Source of the DNA: Polyodon spathula | Lineage: Eukaryota; Chordata; Actinopteri; Acipenseriformes; Polyodontidae | Length of the DNA: 64,000 nt | Reading direction: 5' to 3' | NCBI RefSeq assembly: GCF_017654505.1 | Contig: NC_054545.1 | Coordinates: 8,916,427-8,980,426 of the forward strand | In this document: positions 37,311 to 55,145 of the stretch, piece by piece | How positions within the stretch are numbered: the first letter of the stretch is position 1 | Layout: each line of letters begins with the position of its first letter | Notes under the pieces: generated by a model | The model's input: only the letters and a program-made list of their open reading frames with translations | Database searches by the model: none | Told to the model about the DNA's origin: nothing | Program-made: the position numbers and the translations under genes

Positions 37311-38750
37311 TGGGTTTTACATTTTTCATTGTTTAAATTCTATTTATAGTTTCTTAGTTTAGTTTTTTTTTTTTTGCAAATACACAAACACGCTGAAACC
37401 ATTAACGCATTTTATATGTATTGCTGTACCCAGTTCTTACATTTGTTTTAAAAAGTTCAAATCAAGGTTGTTCGAATAGCAGTAGCGTCTTTTATTTTTC
37501 TTTGAAGACGTCAGCAATCTGCTTAACCGGAAACGGATGGAAGGCGTGGAAAGTAAACAGTCACTCCTGTCTTTTGGTGCGTTGTGATTGACATTTTAAA
37601 GCATGTGGAGTTTTAATATTTTCCAAAAAGCAATATATTTGTATTTGTTTTTCTAAACAAGGTATCAACGTTAATTTTTCTCCAATAACATTGATAATTG
37701 ATGCAGTGCGTGTTAAATTGGATGACAATAATAATCTTCGTTTTCTTTATTATAACACAAGTTCACATATAGTAATAATAATAATGTCTTTATTTTTATA
37801 TATTGCCTTTCATGGTGGACCATCATCCTAAAGCGCTTTACAGAGGTAGGCAGTGAACTGTGCATTCTATGCAGTCACTTACAATAGGACACTGATTTAG
37901 CATCTCATCCGCAGGATGGAGCACAAGGAGGTTAAGTGACTTGCTCAGGGTCATAAAGTGAGTCAGTCAGTGGCAGAAGTAGAATTGGAACCTTTTGGTT
38001 CCAATCCCTGGACCTTAACCACATTGCCTCCTAATCCACTCAGAATGAATAAAGCTAGTGTCATATGTTAATTTCGTTCCAGTGCCCAATGCTTTTTCCC
38101 TTAATAGGGTGACAAGAACATGATATATACATAAGTACCTGGAAACTGGTGTTAAACGTGACAGTGTTTATGAAGAATTCTACAACACGGGCCTTTTCAC
38201 AGAATGTTCGTGATAATTAAAAGTCCATACACGAGGTGTTAACATTATTTGCTGTAGGCCTGTTTACATTAGTCAGTGAGTGGGTGTCTAAAATCCTAGA
38301 CAGGTAACCAGGGTCCCTCCAATGTTGCTCTGGCCGCCACTATTAAGTGTTGGGGTTGGGAGGGGGGGAGATATTCTTAGCCAATGACAAAGCTTTGAGC
38401 CACTTTGAACAAAGCCTGTTGTGTCCAAGAGCAAAACAGAATTTTGCATTTAGTCTGTAGTCTGTTCTACATTACTAACCAAAAAAAGTCAACTAGTAAG
38501 TGAAGGGTGCATGTTTTAATTTAACAGTATGAAAACTTATGAACATGTTGTATATACCTTTTGTTTTTGTCACTGCAGAAAGACCCCTTGTCTGATCCTA
38601 ATATTGCTTTTAATTTCTTCCAGCCTTTTACGAACTGCAGGAAAAAAAAGCAGCAATGCCTGCATCGGGAGAAGTTGACCATCCACAGAAAGTTACAGAT
38701 TGCAGCCAGGTTGTAAAAAAGCAGAGCAAAGACTGGTTCATCTTTTGAAG
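37200..38750 (+). ncRNA. Candidate divergent transcript from the ARID4A promoter
   Basis: A plus-strand first exon could end at 37309 (GAAAGAG then GTGGGT) and splice to an acceptor at 38578 (TTTTTGTCACTGCAG). The next segment holds only a 30-codon frame (38656-38748, starting MPASGEVDHPQK). The human locus has PSMA3-AS1 in the same place and direction. No conserved protein was recognised, so a non-coding RNA is the likelier reading. This is a weak, signal-based call. Confidence 0.25.
37785..38040 (+). repeat. Dispersed SINE-like repeat
   Basis: The block contains TTTATTTTTATATATTGCC, AAAGCGCTTTACAGAG, AAGTGACTTGCTCAGGGTCA and ends near a TTGGAACC...GGACCTTAACCAC segment. From memory, this order of phrases recurs in many fish and amphibian intergenic regions. 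The family name is unknown to me and the boundaries are approximate. Confidence 0.45.
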
Positions 38751-39158
38751 ACAGAAGGCTAACATTTCCACTTCCATCCTCAGGGTGATATTTTAGCTTT
38801 AAGGCTTGTGATCGATCTATGCCAGCTCACATAATGCTGTCCTGTTTGAGTGTAAACTACGTTTTATGTTCTTTTACTGTGATACTACGTACTGGAAAGT
38901 GAAGGGAAATAAGAGCTAGAGTACAATATTGCTAATGCCGTTGTAGTGTATAATAAGGATCAGCGTAGGGTAAGTTAATTGATCGTTCTGCATGTGAGGA
39001 TTTTGCTGGTAGTAATTTGGTGTGTAAGTACAGTAGCAGTGTCAGATGTAGCAGTTAAGTCACTCAAGTAAATCACTTTTTTATTTTATTTTTTTTTAAG
39101 TATATAGGCTTTAAAAAAAAAAAGTAATCAAAACTAAATCTTCTCATAGTAAGCAAGT

Positions 39159-39196
<38 letters not shown>

Positions 39197-41389
39197 ATAA
39201 TTGTACAGGACTGAGTAATATACCAATTGAATAAAAAACAAAACTAACCCCCCTACAAGAATATCTTCGGAAAGCTTTCAGATAGCACTTCTCTGGCAAA
39301 GCTCTAAATTCCTCTGAGTTTAAGTTTTCACCATCCAAGGTGAGGACGAGGTAAACAGACATCCCTTGTTTTATCCCCTGCTGTGTTGGCACTAAACTGC
39401 TGGAGAAAAAAGAGACTGGACTGCTGTGCTCTAAGTAGTTCATCTCGGGTTGTGTAAATTTGCTTACTAAGGTGTGTGTTCATTAGTTTGTATTGCATGG
39501 TGGATTGAGGCTGCAGTCTCATCAGGGGTGTCACATGTACATAGCAAGAGTAGCACGTTTATTTTTTGAGCAGGAGTAGAAAAAAATACATTTACGTTTC
39601 TTTATTGAGAGCAGCGTTTATTCGAGGGCGACCTCTGTTAAAAAGCTGATATCTGAGTGAGGCGTTAATTTGAGGGTTTGCGTTAATTCGAAGTTATACA
39701 GTAAATGTTTCTCTGTTTTTGCCACTGTATTGTAGAGTTTAATATAATAATGTGTAATTACCATCAGTTTCTACCCAAATGTAAACTTTGGATGGAGCAG
39801 TTGTTTATTATGTTTACACTTTGCTTAAAATTGACAAGGGATCAGTTTGGAGTGGTTGCTCTATCAAATTTAAAGTCATAAAAATGACATTGTCTTAATT
39901 ATTATATACTACACCAAATTGTGATATGTGATGTAACTGTTGCTTGCTGTTAAACATGTGCAGTGGTTTAGGATTAGGAAGTGCTGGCACTCACTGTTCA
40001 GCTGTTTGCCAACTGCATTGTGGCATAGTTGGGGAGGGAATGTGCAGAACAATTTGAAGTGTAAACCTGTCCAAGAGACTAGACTACATCCACATTTCTT
40101 TGAATATGGAAAAGATTTTGAATAAATAACCTTACTTGCACTGTACCCAACTTATTGTATAAACAGTACAGCTGAGATCTACAGTCTGACATGCATTTTC
40201 CTTTTTTCATAAAATAATAAACATAGCCTTTTGGTAAGACTATGTATTAAAGGCTTCCCTTAACTGCTTCCAGTAGTGCCAAAGCATGATTGTTACAAAA
40301 CTGTTTGGTGATTGCCTACTGTTAAAATGCTATCGGTTCAAATTCCCTGTACAAAGGACACAACAGAAGTTTGCACATCTTATTACACTAACCAAAGTAT
40401 CGCTAAGCTTGTGCACTTATTTTCTAGTCTTTACCACAATAAGCTGACTTTGCTATTTCTATCAGTTTGACCAAATCTTGGTTTTCCTCCATGACCTTCA
40501 GTAAACATTTTCATTGCCACTTAGAACACATTTCTACTCCAATGTGGCTGAAAGCACTACCCTTAGCTGGTATTAGGGGTGCACGATAATACAGATATAT
40601 TGCAATATTCATCAGCCAATACAATAACTAGTATTTGAACAAAAATACCAGCAATTTTGGCTAAACTGATTCAGGGAAGTGTCTACTGGAAAATGTTGGC
40701 GATTATCTCACAAGATAATCACTTCCTGTGAGAACAGTGCTTACACAAAAGAAAATATGGCAGAAGCAGAGATTTTGAGCTGCTTAAATTCTGCAAAGCA
40801 GAGTCACGTGTGGAATCTTTGCCTAATAAAAATATCTAAAAAAGGTTATTTATGCAAGCATGAAGTAAAATATGCTGACGGTACCACCAAACTTACATAC
40901 AGTGGAGTAGTCCTACATCTTAAAGTACTGAAACGTCAATTAAAAATATTGATTGATCGCTATTTTTACGCTACTCCCCCTTGATCAGTGCTGCCAAATT
41001 AGTGATTTTTCCAGCCAAATTTGGCAAGGTTTGAAAACATCTAAAGAGTAAATGTTGTCTTTAGTTGTTTTGTTATTTTTTTACTTTTATCGCCATGATG
41101 CCCTGTATAGTATGTTACATCTCTCCCCCTCCCTTCTAGAGCTCTGCATCACCAATTTAAGAACTGTAGCAGTGCAATTTGAATTGTTTTTACATTTAAA
41201 TATCTTACAAATAGACTTGGAATGTTACCATGTAAGCAATATCTAAGCAAGAGCAACATTGACCTATAAAAGTCAAAATGGAATCTTAGCATCTACAATA
41301 TACACAAGAGCTGCCAACAGTTCTGGACAATGTCATTTACACTATTCTGAATATTTTGTTTTTCCTGGACATACCACATTTGATCTAAT

Positions 41390-41425
<36 letters not shown>

Positions 41426-44400
41426 CAGTTCTAGTGCTGTAAGTTGTGAGAAAAAAACAAACCAAGCAGATACATAAATGGTTTATAACATTACTTAACA
41501 CTTTTTATTTTTTAAATTTCAATAAATGTGTAGCACTTGTTCATGCATTTGTAATGTATATTAAATCTTAACCAAGGTCAGCTGTTTATTCCAAAGCCTG
41601 GGTCTCTGCACTGACTGATTTTATATAAAGAAGCTTTAAACCTGTGTTTATGGCTACAGGCACAGGATGCACTTTTGAAAATAAATATTTATAATAAAAA
41701 AAATTAATTACATTTAAAATCAGTGTTTTTAGAGAATTTTAAATGGCTTTCAAACCAGCACTGTTTTTCTGTTTTTTAAATTGGGAGCATGTACTTCGAG
41801 GATCCAACAAAAAAGAGGTACTGGGCATTTCATGTGAGAGTTTAATTTGTCATTAAATTCAAATACTTTTAAATTCCATTAAAAAATGACAAGAAGATTT
41901 ATTATGGCTGCAAAAAGTCAACTGCATCCTTTGGCATTGAATTCCAGTATGCATTGCAATATTAATATAAAACTTCAGTATTGCAATACAGATCCTCAGT
42001 CCCAATACCCATTCCTAGTTGGTATGAAACCAAGTTTATTTGCAGGGAACCTACTGTTACTTCCTGCTTGCACATCCGCTGCAGTCTACATGGTTCAGGT
42101 GTTTGTGAAATTATTTTCCCAGTGTCTACTGAACCATAGTGAAATGTGACAAGATTGTTAAGTCCCTTCTGCATTTATATAATACCTTAATGAACATCTG
42201 GTATTTGTAGTCATGTACAGATCAAACTAATTTTAATGCACGGCCAAATACTTTAATTAGTAGCTTGACAAATGATTTGTTGTGAATTCTGATACGTATG
42301 TAGGTTAATTCAACCCAATCACAATTGTTTTGATGTAATTATTATTATTATTATTATCATCACATCAGGGATCCTAAATTAGCTGGGAATAAAACCAAAC
42401 ATGATTTATGGCAGTTCATGTATTCTGCAGGTGCCAAGATTCCATTTTGACTTTTACAGTACAATGTTGTTCTTGTGCTTAGATATTGCTTACATGGTAA
42501 CATTGCAAGTCTATTCAGAAGATGTTTAAAACATTATATATTAATATAACTTTTTTCTGTGTGAGTTGCGCAATTTAAATTGTCTTGCATTATCATACAC
42601 TGGTGGTTGGCACGTCTGGATCTGCAGTAGAAGGTCCAATTCCTTGCAGTGTAAGTTTAAGCAAGACAGTTATACTGAAATGCATTCTGTGTTTAAGTTA
42701 TTAGTATGTTGTGCATAAACAACTGTTTGTCTTGTAAATATAGATCAGAATGAGGGTGCGCTAAACATGATGGGATCGTGTAGACTTTTAATTTAACTTA
42801 AATAGATATTTTTAAAAGGAGCAAGACCTCTGCATTTTATTTGGTGGTTTACAATTTTCTTTCACTGTACTGTGACCACATGTGTATGAATAACTTAATT
42901 GTAGTTTTTTCTGAAGAAAAACAAAGCGGCATAATTTAACAGAAGTTATATAAATAAAACGGATGTGAAAAGGATGCATCTGTGCCCAGATGTTAAAACA
43001 ATGTGTCAGTGAAACAGTAGTTTCTACTTCACATCATCTGTAATAGAACTTTAATGACAGAATCATGGCATATAGTTGTGTACCAACTATAAATACACTG
43101 TCAAAGCAAGAGGTCTTACCACAGAAAAAAGTGGGTCAATTATTTATTGGAAAACACCTATAATGGAATACAACAGTGTACCAAAAAGTAGAACAATAAT
43201 TACACAGCAGAAGCGTAAGTCACATCATCTCACTATGGCAACCATATTAAATCAGAAGTCAATAACGCTGTGTGCGAGGGTACCCCCTGCCCCTGTATTC
43301 GTTTTGTATTCTTGTTATTTAACTGTGTTGTGTACTACTATTAGTGTAGGTGTGTGGCAGCATTGGTGTGTGCTGTGTGGTAGTGAGAGAGTTAAAACCA
43401 TCCCTGCAAACACATGGGAATGTGGCTGGAGCCATCAATTGAATTAATGTTTAAATAACTGATTAACTCTACGCTGTCCATTTATTCGGCGCTTGTCAGG
43501 TTCAATTTATTTTCTCACACGCAGTTTACTTTTTTTTTTTTTCAGAGAAACAGGTTTAAAAGGCACTGAATCGCAAAAGGACACTCAGGACTCTATCGCC
43601 AGCCAAGCCCCACCTGTTTGCTGTATTTTTCACATACCTTTTTATAGACGTACATACTGAAATTCTCTCCTGATCACTCGTTTTATCACCAAATTCCTCA
43701 ATAATGCGATCAAAGTCATTATTTTATTACTATAATACTCAAAGCTCTGCAAATGTCCATTATTCTTTGAGCGCTGTATGTAGAAGCAGCTATCTCCTTT
43801 GTTTCTGTCCATGTTATCTCTGTGGTACATGGGGCTATCAGATACAGCCTTTTCTTTTCGGCTTCTATCTGTTTCACTCTGCCATTGAAAGGTTTTCTCT
43901 GCTTTTTCCGGAGAGAAAACAACTAGAGACCTGTGCTTTACGTACTTTTTGATGATGTTGGACAGGGTCCGACCTCGCAATAGAAAGTGAAAATTGTAAT
44001 ATATAGTGATGACAGGTGTTGGTGAGGGTTTTAACATATAAAGAGGGTGTATTTAAAAAAAATAGTTTGTTTATGGGAGTTTTTGTGAAGCCGTGTATTG
44101 TGTGTGTAAAACCTCTGCATTTTTTAAATATTCTGTTTTGTTTAAACTGTTTGTTTTGTTTGTTCACTATTATTAAATTGCACAAGTGTATTTAAACCTG
44201 CAGCCTAATAGTTAATGCCATCATAGTATGTCTCAAGTTACAGTGAAGGGCATTACATTTTCATCTGAGGAGTTTCCATAGGCCTAAAACTATAAAGTTG
44301 GTTTATGAGACATTAGCAGGCAGATAATACAATTTGTAAAATCAAACAAGCTGCCCTTGAGGGAATTCTTAAATAGTATATTGGCAATTTTAGGTGATGT

Positions 44401-45442
44401 CAAACTGCAGTATATAGTTATAATATCTGATCAGCTAATCCCAATTTTATTCTGTGTATTTCACTGCAATTATCACAAAAAGGAAATCAAAGTATTAAAT
44501 GGGGGATGGTTCAAGGAAGAATGTGGATGTCTATCTGGAATAATGTATGTGTTGTCCTGCTACAGCTTGGGGATTCTACTTCGTGACTTAACTGACTCAC
44601 TACTTCCGGCAACCTGTCATTATTCTGAGGTTCCCTGACCACAACTTTTTTGGCTTCAATAAAATCAAATGTTAACTCCTGTACGGAAACCAATAAACTG
44701 TTGCACAACTCTTAACGGGATCACAGCTTTCTCATTTGAGCTTGGCTGAAGAAAATGTCCAAACAATGTAACGGCAACTGTCATGCTTTTTTTGTGTGTG
44801 CAAAACATTACAAGGCAATGACCTATCACATGTAACTTGTCAACCACTGACATACAAGCTAGAAACCACTTCAACAGATGTACAGTGCAAGTTAAATATT
44901 CACCTTAGTTGCAGTTTACAGGGTATGGTGTGGGGGCTCATCTCCTACCTAAATCTTTTGTTTAGTATGTAAAAAATATTTTTTTAAAACAAAAGGTGAG
45001 GGATGTCAAAAGATCTGCTGGCCCATCTATGTTGCATGAGTGTCTAGTTAAATGAATGCCAGTGCTCTGCTGGTTGGTAGTCTAATCCTGGTCTACCTAA
45101 GGTAACATTAGGAAGTCCACAATTAGGATCTGTGATGTTTATCAGAACTGGGACTAATTTTTAACATTGGAGCTAGAAATAAAATTGAAATCTTAACCAG
45201 ACACCAATTTATACAAAAAAGAAGAGATACACAATAACTACTACTTAGGACTTTACTGCAAGTTATTCACTGAAACATACTTGCAAGTTAGTATCCCAAA
45301 TAATTAATTGATAAAAGTTACACAGTCCTTATCTGCTGACAGGTACAAAAAGCATAATGTAAAGAAATATCTGTACTTGCAAATGTAGTAGTTTGGGATA
45401 CTGACATTTGTTTAAAGCAAGAGCATTGTTAGGGTGAGTTAT
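38751..45442. other. Gap between ARID4A and the PSMA3 3' end
   Basis: Apart from the BED-finger remnant at 40568-40984, no gene was recognised. Several long T runs are present (39161-39192, 41394-41420). A plus-strand AATAAA at 44658 could end a long divergent transcript. The right end holds the PSMA3 3' UTR (minus strand), whose poly(A) site I could not place. Confidence 0.5.
40568..40984 (+). pseudogene. Degraded hAT transposon fragment with BED-type zinc-finger remnant
   Basis: The start TTAGGGGTGCACGATAATAC resembles the end of a hAT element. An open frame at 40679-40984 contains MAEAEILSCLNSAKQSHVWN, then LCKHEVKYADGTTKLT. That arrangement matches the BED finger of hAT/ZBED transposases (aromatic VW, CxxC-like cysteines, EVKY..TT.L). 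One Cys of the expected pair has become His (LCKHEV), the final histidines are disrupted, and the catalytic domain is missing. It is a dead 5' fragment. Confidence 0.5.
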
Positions 45443-49542
<4,100 letters not shown>

Positions 49543-49999
49543 TTTGCTATATTTCTGTTTACAGTTCGTTTCTTCTCGGTCCGGTCTTTCTCTTTTTGCT
49601 TGTTAATTCCCCCCCAATCTTCCACCGGCTAACAACGACTTTCCTGATTGAACAAACCCTGTCCAATCGCAATCGTTTCACTCCGAGCTCTCCAGCCTGC
49701 ATACCTCATGATGTACAGCTGTTCCTGCAGCGCCACCTAGAGGAAGAAGCGATTATTAAGTCGCTACTGGTTTGGAAATGTGTCAGTATAGTCTGCCAAG
49801 TCAAATTATACATTTATGCCAATTTTTTGGTGGTAAAGTGATAACTTTGGATACTGCATCATCTTACATAACTCCTGACAATTTTTATAAGTTATAGTCC
49901 CTCTACAAATAATATTTCTACATATAATAATATCACTATACTGGATAATATTCCTACAAAAAGTAGTCCTTCATAAATACATCCGAAAATATTAAATAA

Positions 50000-50048
<49 letters not shown>

Positions 50049-50171
50049 TGTTGTCGAGAATCGCCAACAAACGGTAAAACTATCTTACGATTTTTCATAA
50101 AGTGAAATTATTTGTCAATTATATATTATGTTTTATGCTTGGACAGATTTTTGAATTTCTAAAGAGTACCA

Positions 50172-50204
<33 letters not shown>

Positions 50205-50390
50205 TGTTTTTTCTTCATGCCTGCATTTAACTTTACTCTAGGGTTTACAGTTCTGTAAATGATAGGAACTGTGACCATCACCATACAAACGTTTGCTAAC
50301 AGAGGCGAGCGAGACATTAGTTTGACTCTAGGCGATGGACAAGTTTGTTCAATTTGCACATTACAGTCAATTTAATTTACCAGCTTCTTA
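49543..50390. promoter_or_regulatory. PSMA3 promoter and divergent interval
   Basis: About 850 bp separate the PSMA3 ATG (49542) from the first plus-strand coiled-coil segment. A CCAAT (CCAATCGC) lies at 49663. Beyond it are a (TAA) microsatellite (50001-50048) and a 26-base A run near 50177. The start site was not fixed. Confidence 0.45.
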
Positions 50391-51002
50391 ATGCAGACTG
50401 TCGCTGACCTGGAAGTGCTACCGTGTTGCCAGACTGTTCCTGAGAAGAGAGGAAGGACGCTGTCTGGTTGCCTGGGGAAGAGGTTAAGCAGGCAGCGCTC
50501 CCCTGAAACCCGTCACAGTGCAGTGGAACTGTGTAGGAATATGAATGCTGCTGATAAAATTCATGAAGTACAGCGTGCCCTTCACAGGGCTAAGCTAAAA
50601 ATAACTAGATTAAAAGGAGAGCTTGTGGAGAAGTAAGTGTTTTTGTTTTTTGTGTTATTGCATTTTCTTCTTTGTGGCGAGGTAATGTGTAGTTTTGCAC
50701 ACAAGGTGTGGAGTAGCTACATCAGCTGCTGTGTTTTTGCTGAAACATTCTTGCAATAAAGTTGCACGTGTTTTGTTTGTGTGGTGCAAAGTAATTAACA
50801 CATTGTTAACCGCATTTCTAGTGTGGCTTTCTCCTGCTACAGAAATGCATATGAATGATATCCGAAGCGATGTGCACCACCTACTTTTTCTATAGAGAGA
50901 ACCACTGTACTCCATTTGTGATAGTTAGGACATTATTTAGCAGGTTATTGTGAGTATCAGATCTCCCCAGCTTTCTATTGTGAGTATTCAGCCCTCCCCC
51001 TC

Positions 51003-51033
<31 letters not shown>

Positions 51034-53342
51034 ATAAATAAAAAATAATAATAATAATAAAAAAGTATTCTGTAGTTTGTTGCTTGCCGTACACTTCTGC
51101 ATATAGTATACCAGACAAATTGACCTCAGCACATTGTAGTTAATTGATATACTACATATCCCTACTGTTCTAGATTGGATGGGATCGGAAACCATTCCTT
51201 TTAGATTTCAGCTGTAAGGTAAGCAAATGCATTTAAGTGAAAAGTAGAGACAGACTCCTCTTTTTGTTTTCTACCTCTGCTACTAATGGTAGTCGTCCTA
51301 AATTAGAAATAACTCTATGCTATAATCCCCTTAGAAATCATCGTATGACAGGCTTATTTGGACTTTGACAAAAATAACACTACAGCAAGGCAGACAGACA
51401 GTATGTTTGTAATAGCTTTAAATACAATAAATTGTGTCAAAGTTATGTAGGACTGACATTACTGACCATACAGCTCTACATGTCTAATTATTTGTTTTGT
51501 TTGTTTGTTTGTTTGTTTGTTTTTAGCACCAGAGACATTGCTGTACTCAGGATCTTTTTGTTCTTTGATTTGTGTGGGGTTTTTTTGTGTTTTTTAAAAT
51601 GTGTTATTATTGTTATTGTTATTATTTTTACTGCATAGTTTAAATAAGGTACTATAGATAAAGCCTGTACTTACTGTCCCCTAATCACATTCTGGAACTT
51701 GTAGTCAGATTATTTCTAGACCTTTGGACTGCATTGCATCACAGAAAGTGATTGTACAGTACTGTGTAAGGAATGATGCCTCAGAACAAGGGCAGCTTTG
51801 TTTTCAATTGAATGTGTTGACATTGAGAAGATAAGCTTTGGACTGGTCTGACCAACCTTTTCGATTTTCCTGTCCCAGAGATACCCATGCAGCACACTCC
51901 TTCTGCACCAGGGTTGTTTTTTTTTTTTGTTTTGTTTTGTTTTTAAATAGACAGCATATAAAATGATTGGTTGATTTGCCTTTTTTTATTTATTTTTTTG
52001 TTTAAGGGAAGATTCCTTCAAAAATGAAGTGGAGCTCAGAACTGTTGCAGAGAAGCAAATTAAAGAATAAGAACTACTAGTTGATATGTACAAAGGTAAG
52101 TCTCACTTAAAATCATCACCAGAAATATAACTAGATTGAAAGAACAGCCAGTCTAAATCTGTAGTTTTCTCTGTTCAATTTTACACTGGAATGAGGCTGA
52201 AATACTACTTTCTGATACTTTACAAAATAACTTTTTTTTTTTTTTTAACCACAAGAGGGAGCTGCTATCTTGCGAATGAGCAGTGAACCAGGCGATCCAA
52301 GCTTTCCCTCGAGTTTGATTTTCGGTAATTTGTGCATGCAGGTGTTATTATCCCCTGTGAGGAGGATATAGTGGAGCTGGTCGTACATAAACATAAATAC
52401 TCAGTGTAAAATTTAATGTTTTTATATATTTGGAGAACTGTTTATCCATTGTCATGAAACTTGACATTTACATTATCTAGCGTAAAGTATTGACAATTTC
52501 CGATTGTGGGCATATGGATGGTATCTGTCTGTACATCCGCCCATCTCTGTCTTATTCACAAAGCATTAGTAAATCACGTTATTTTGTTTGTTTGTTTGTT
52601 TGTTTGTTTCAAATATCAAATGTTATATAATTCATGGGTTACGCTTTTTGTAATTTTTTGTAACATATAATGACAAGCCTAATGAAGTTTTGAAGAATAT
52701 GATTTTGTTACGGCAATCATCGTTTTATGTTGGCTGATCATTTGTCATTAATTTGTCTTCCTAGTGCCTATTGTATTTAGTTGTGAAATGACGATTCTAT
52801 TTCTATTTTAAATGATATGTTATATCCATAAGGTGGCGCCACCCAACTAGGTAACACACAGAAATATACTTGATTTTATTCAACGTGTGAGCATGTTATA
52901 CAACAAGCCCTTCAGCTGCAAATACACCCCTCAAACTAACATTCAATGTGAAGTATCTAAAGAATATATAATAATAAGATACATATTTAATATGTTTCAG
53001 GGGGAAAGCATTCAAAGTACCAAGTCAAAAGGTTATTGTAAAAGATTGCAAACAATACCTCATGTATGAGCGACCACCCTATGAAGCCACCTCTTCTGTG
53101 TGTGTGTGTGTGTGTGTATGTATACGTGCAAACTACAGATTAATATCAGTAAATACACATTTAAAATGAAATTGAATAGGACTGTTTACAGTATGGAACA
53201 AGCCATTCAACTTATGCCTTCATAAGGTTTTTTCAAGTCTTTTTTTTTTTTTTTACTGAAGATGCTTAATATATAATCACAGTAAAGATATTGACTGTTC
53301 TATTGCAGCTAAATAATCGGTATGTTTAAGTTTTTATTATTA

Positions 53343-53377
<35 letters not shown>

Positions 53378-55145
53378 GGTTAATGAATACAAATTTTTAA
53401 AAAAGAACAAATGGAATGTATGTATTACAGTTTCTGAATCTCATTGTGATAGTGGTGGAGGTCTGGTAGTCTGTGTTGCCGTCACGGTTTTACTGTATGA
53501 AACACATCCAACAACTGTAAAAACTCTAGAAAAAAAAGACATGTGATCTTGGCCATTTTTCAAAAGATCATGTTCTTTTTCAGGACAGTGAAAACTAGCG
53601 GTATGATGGCTACTTTGCAAATAGGAATTTGTGGATCCTTGATATAGATCTCAAAAAAGTATTGTATAGTTTAACAAGTTGTCTGAGGTAAAATGTCACT
53701 TTTTATTTTTATAAATGTTATTTAATACATGGGTCACCTTTTATAGTAGGTTTGTCAAAATGCTTCTTCTTTTCTTGGTCTTCTTATTATTTATTTATTT
53801 TAGTTCAACCTAACAAAACTTTTGTGTCCAATGTTCCAGAAAGTTATGTTATTACAGGTTTAGGTGATATTAGTTACTTTACTTAATTATAAACATCATT
53901 AAACAAACTGGTTGAAAGTGTAGGTGGGGGGGGTTAAGAGGGGTGGAATATGACTCTTATTACATTGCAGTTAAGTAATCTTAAAATGAGGAATGGCTCA
54001 AACTGCTGTGGAATGGTAATATTTCTGATCCAGCGATTTATAAATGATTCCACTTACTCTTTCGTGATTGAGGATGGGGGGGGGGGGGGGGGGGTGTACA
54101 TTTGATAATATGATTTTTAGTAATATTTAAAGGTATAAAAAGGTATTCATTGTTTTTGTTTTTTGGAAACGTGATCCTGCCACACAAGTGTGCAGACTGT
54201 ACACACCCTCTGATATAGAGGGCATCGTAATACATCCTACTATAGATCCTGTTTGCAGCTTCCTGTTTTACATCAGTCATCATGCTAATGCCCACAGAAA
54301 GATGAGCTGTGTCAGTCCTGCCAGCAGCATCTGAAGCATGTTGTTTTTGTAAAAAAAAAAAAAAAAAAAAAAAAAGACAGAGCAGTAAATGCTCTTTCAA
54401 GCTTTGAATTGCAGTATATTTAGAGACAGCTGCATAATTTTTTTTGTTTAATAAATGCAAATTTTATTATTTACCTTTTCAACAACGTCATTGTAGGCAT
54501 TTTTCAAAAGAGCATGCATCAGTTTGCAGTTAATAAATGAAGTACTCCATCATTAGAAGGTCTCAAAATGAATTCCTAATTCTTTGCTAAAGTAAGACGT
54601 TGCTGGCCCTCTTTGTGCTGTTTTTTCTTTTTCTTTTTTTTTAATCAGAGAACCCCAGATTTGAGAACGTTATAACCAGATTGTGCTTTTAAGAATGTGG
54701 CCACGGACATGTAAACAAGGTATTGCTGGCAATGAACATCACTTTCCCAGGGAGTCCCCATGTGCAACACCTAAAAGAACATCCAAGGTGCATGCAGTGT
54801 GAGTCATACAGCGCAGGTTTGCGTGCTAGCTGTGTGAGGTCACCAGTCTTTGCTGGGGCACACAAAATCAAAAAAATATATAACATTTTAAAAAATAACT
54901 TCATTTTCCCATAGACCATTACTTTACCTTACTTTTTGTAAAGCTTATATGATATACTGGATTCTTCAGGTCTAAAGTAATTCCTGACAGTGACAAGTCA
55001 TATTTTAATCTTTAGAGAAACCTCTGTTGTGAAGATACTTCGGGATCATGTGCTGCTCAGTGCTTTCTTAAACCATGAAGCAAGTCTATTGAAAGGTTTG
55101 AGTGATGAGGTGCCTATATTGAAGTACTTACTGAAAGGTCTCTGA
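50391..55145 (+). pseudogene. Unrecognised coiled-coil gene, interrupted by one in-frame stop
   Basis: Three segments share compatible splice phases: 50391-50632 (ends GAA with GTAAGTG, phase 2), 52007-52095 (after TTGTTTAAG; ends phase 1 at GTAAGTC) and 55018-55145 (ends TGA). Joined, they read a charged heptad-rich protein: KIHEVQRALHRAKLKITRLK, then EDSFKNEVELRTVAEKQIKE, a TAA stop at 52068-52070, then ELLVDMYK, and finally SVVKILRDHVLLSAFLNHEA with a Leu-rich end. The frame stays meaningful after the stop, so this looks like a single-base loss of function, or an exon I have mis-joined. More exons may lie between. I do not recognise the family. It is head-to-head with PSMA3. Confidence 0.35.
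52410..52590 (+). repeat. Dispersed repeat containing TGTCATGAAACTTG
   Basis: TTGTCATGAAACTTGACATT near 52450 is followed about 80 bp on by TGTCTGTACATCCGCC. The same two-part pattern (GTGATGAAACTTGG, then TGTCTATACGTC) occurs near 63701-63785, and a weaker echo (CTCGAAACTTCAC) near 22600. This looks like copies of one old repeat. Boundaries are not determined. Confidence 0.35.

Noticed and set aside
43642..44037. 131-codon minus-strand frame
   Set aside because: No recognisable domain, overlapping frames on both strands, and no splice signals or neighbours to support a gene.
52007..52095. Similarity of LLVDMYK to the BRE1/RNF20 LLLDMYR motif
   Set aside because: Only a few residues agree and the flanking segments do not match RNF20 or RNF40, so it may be chance.
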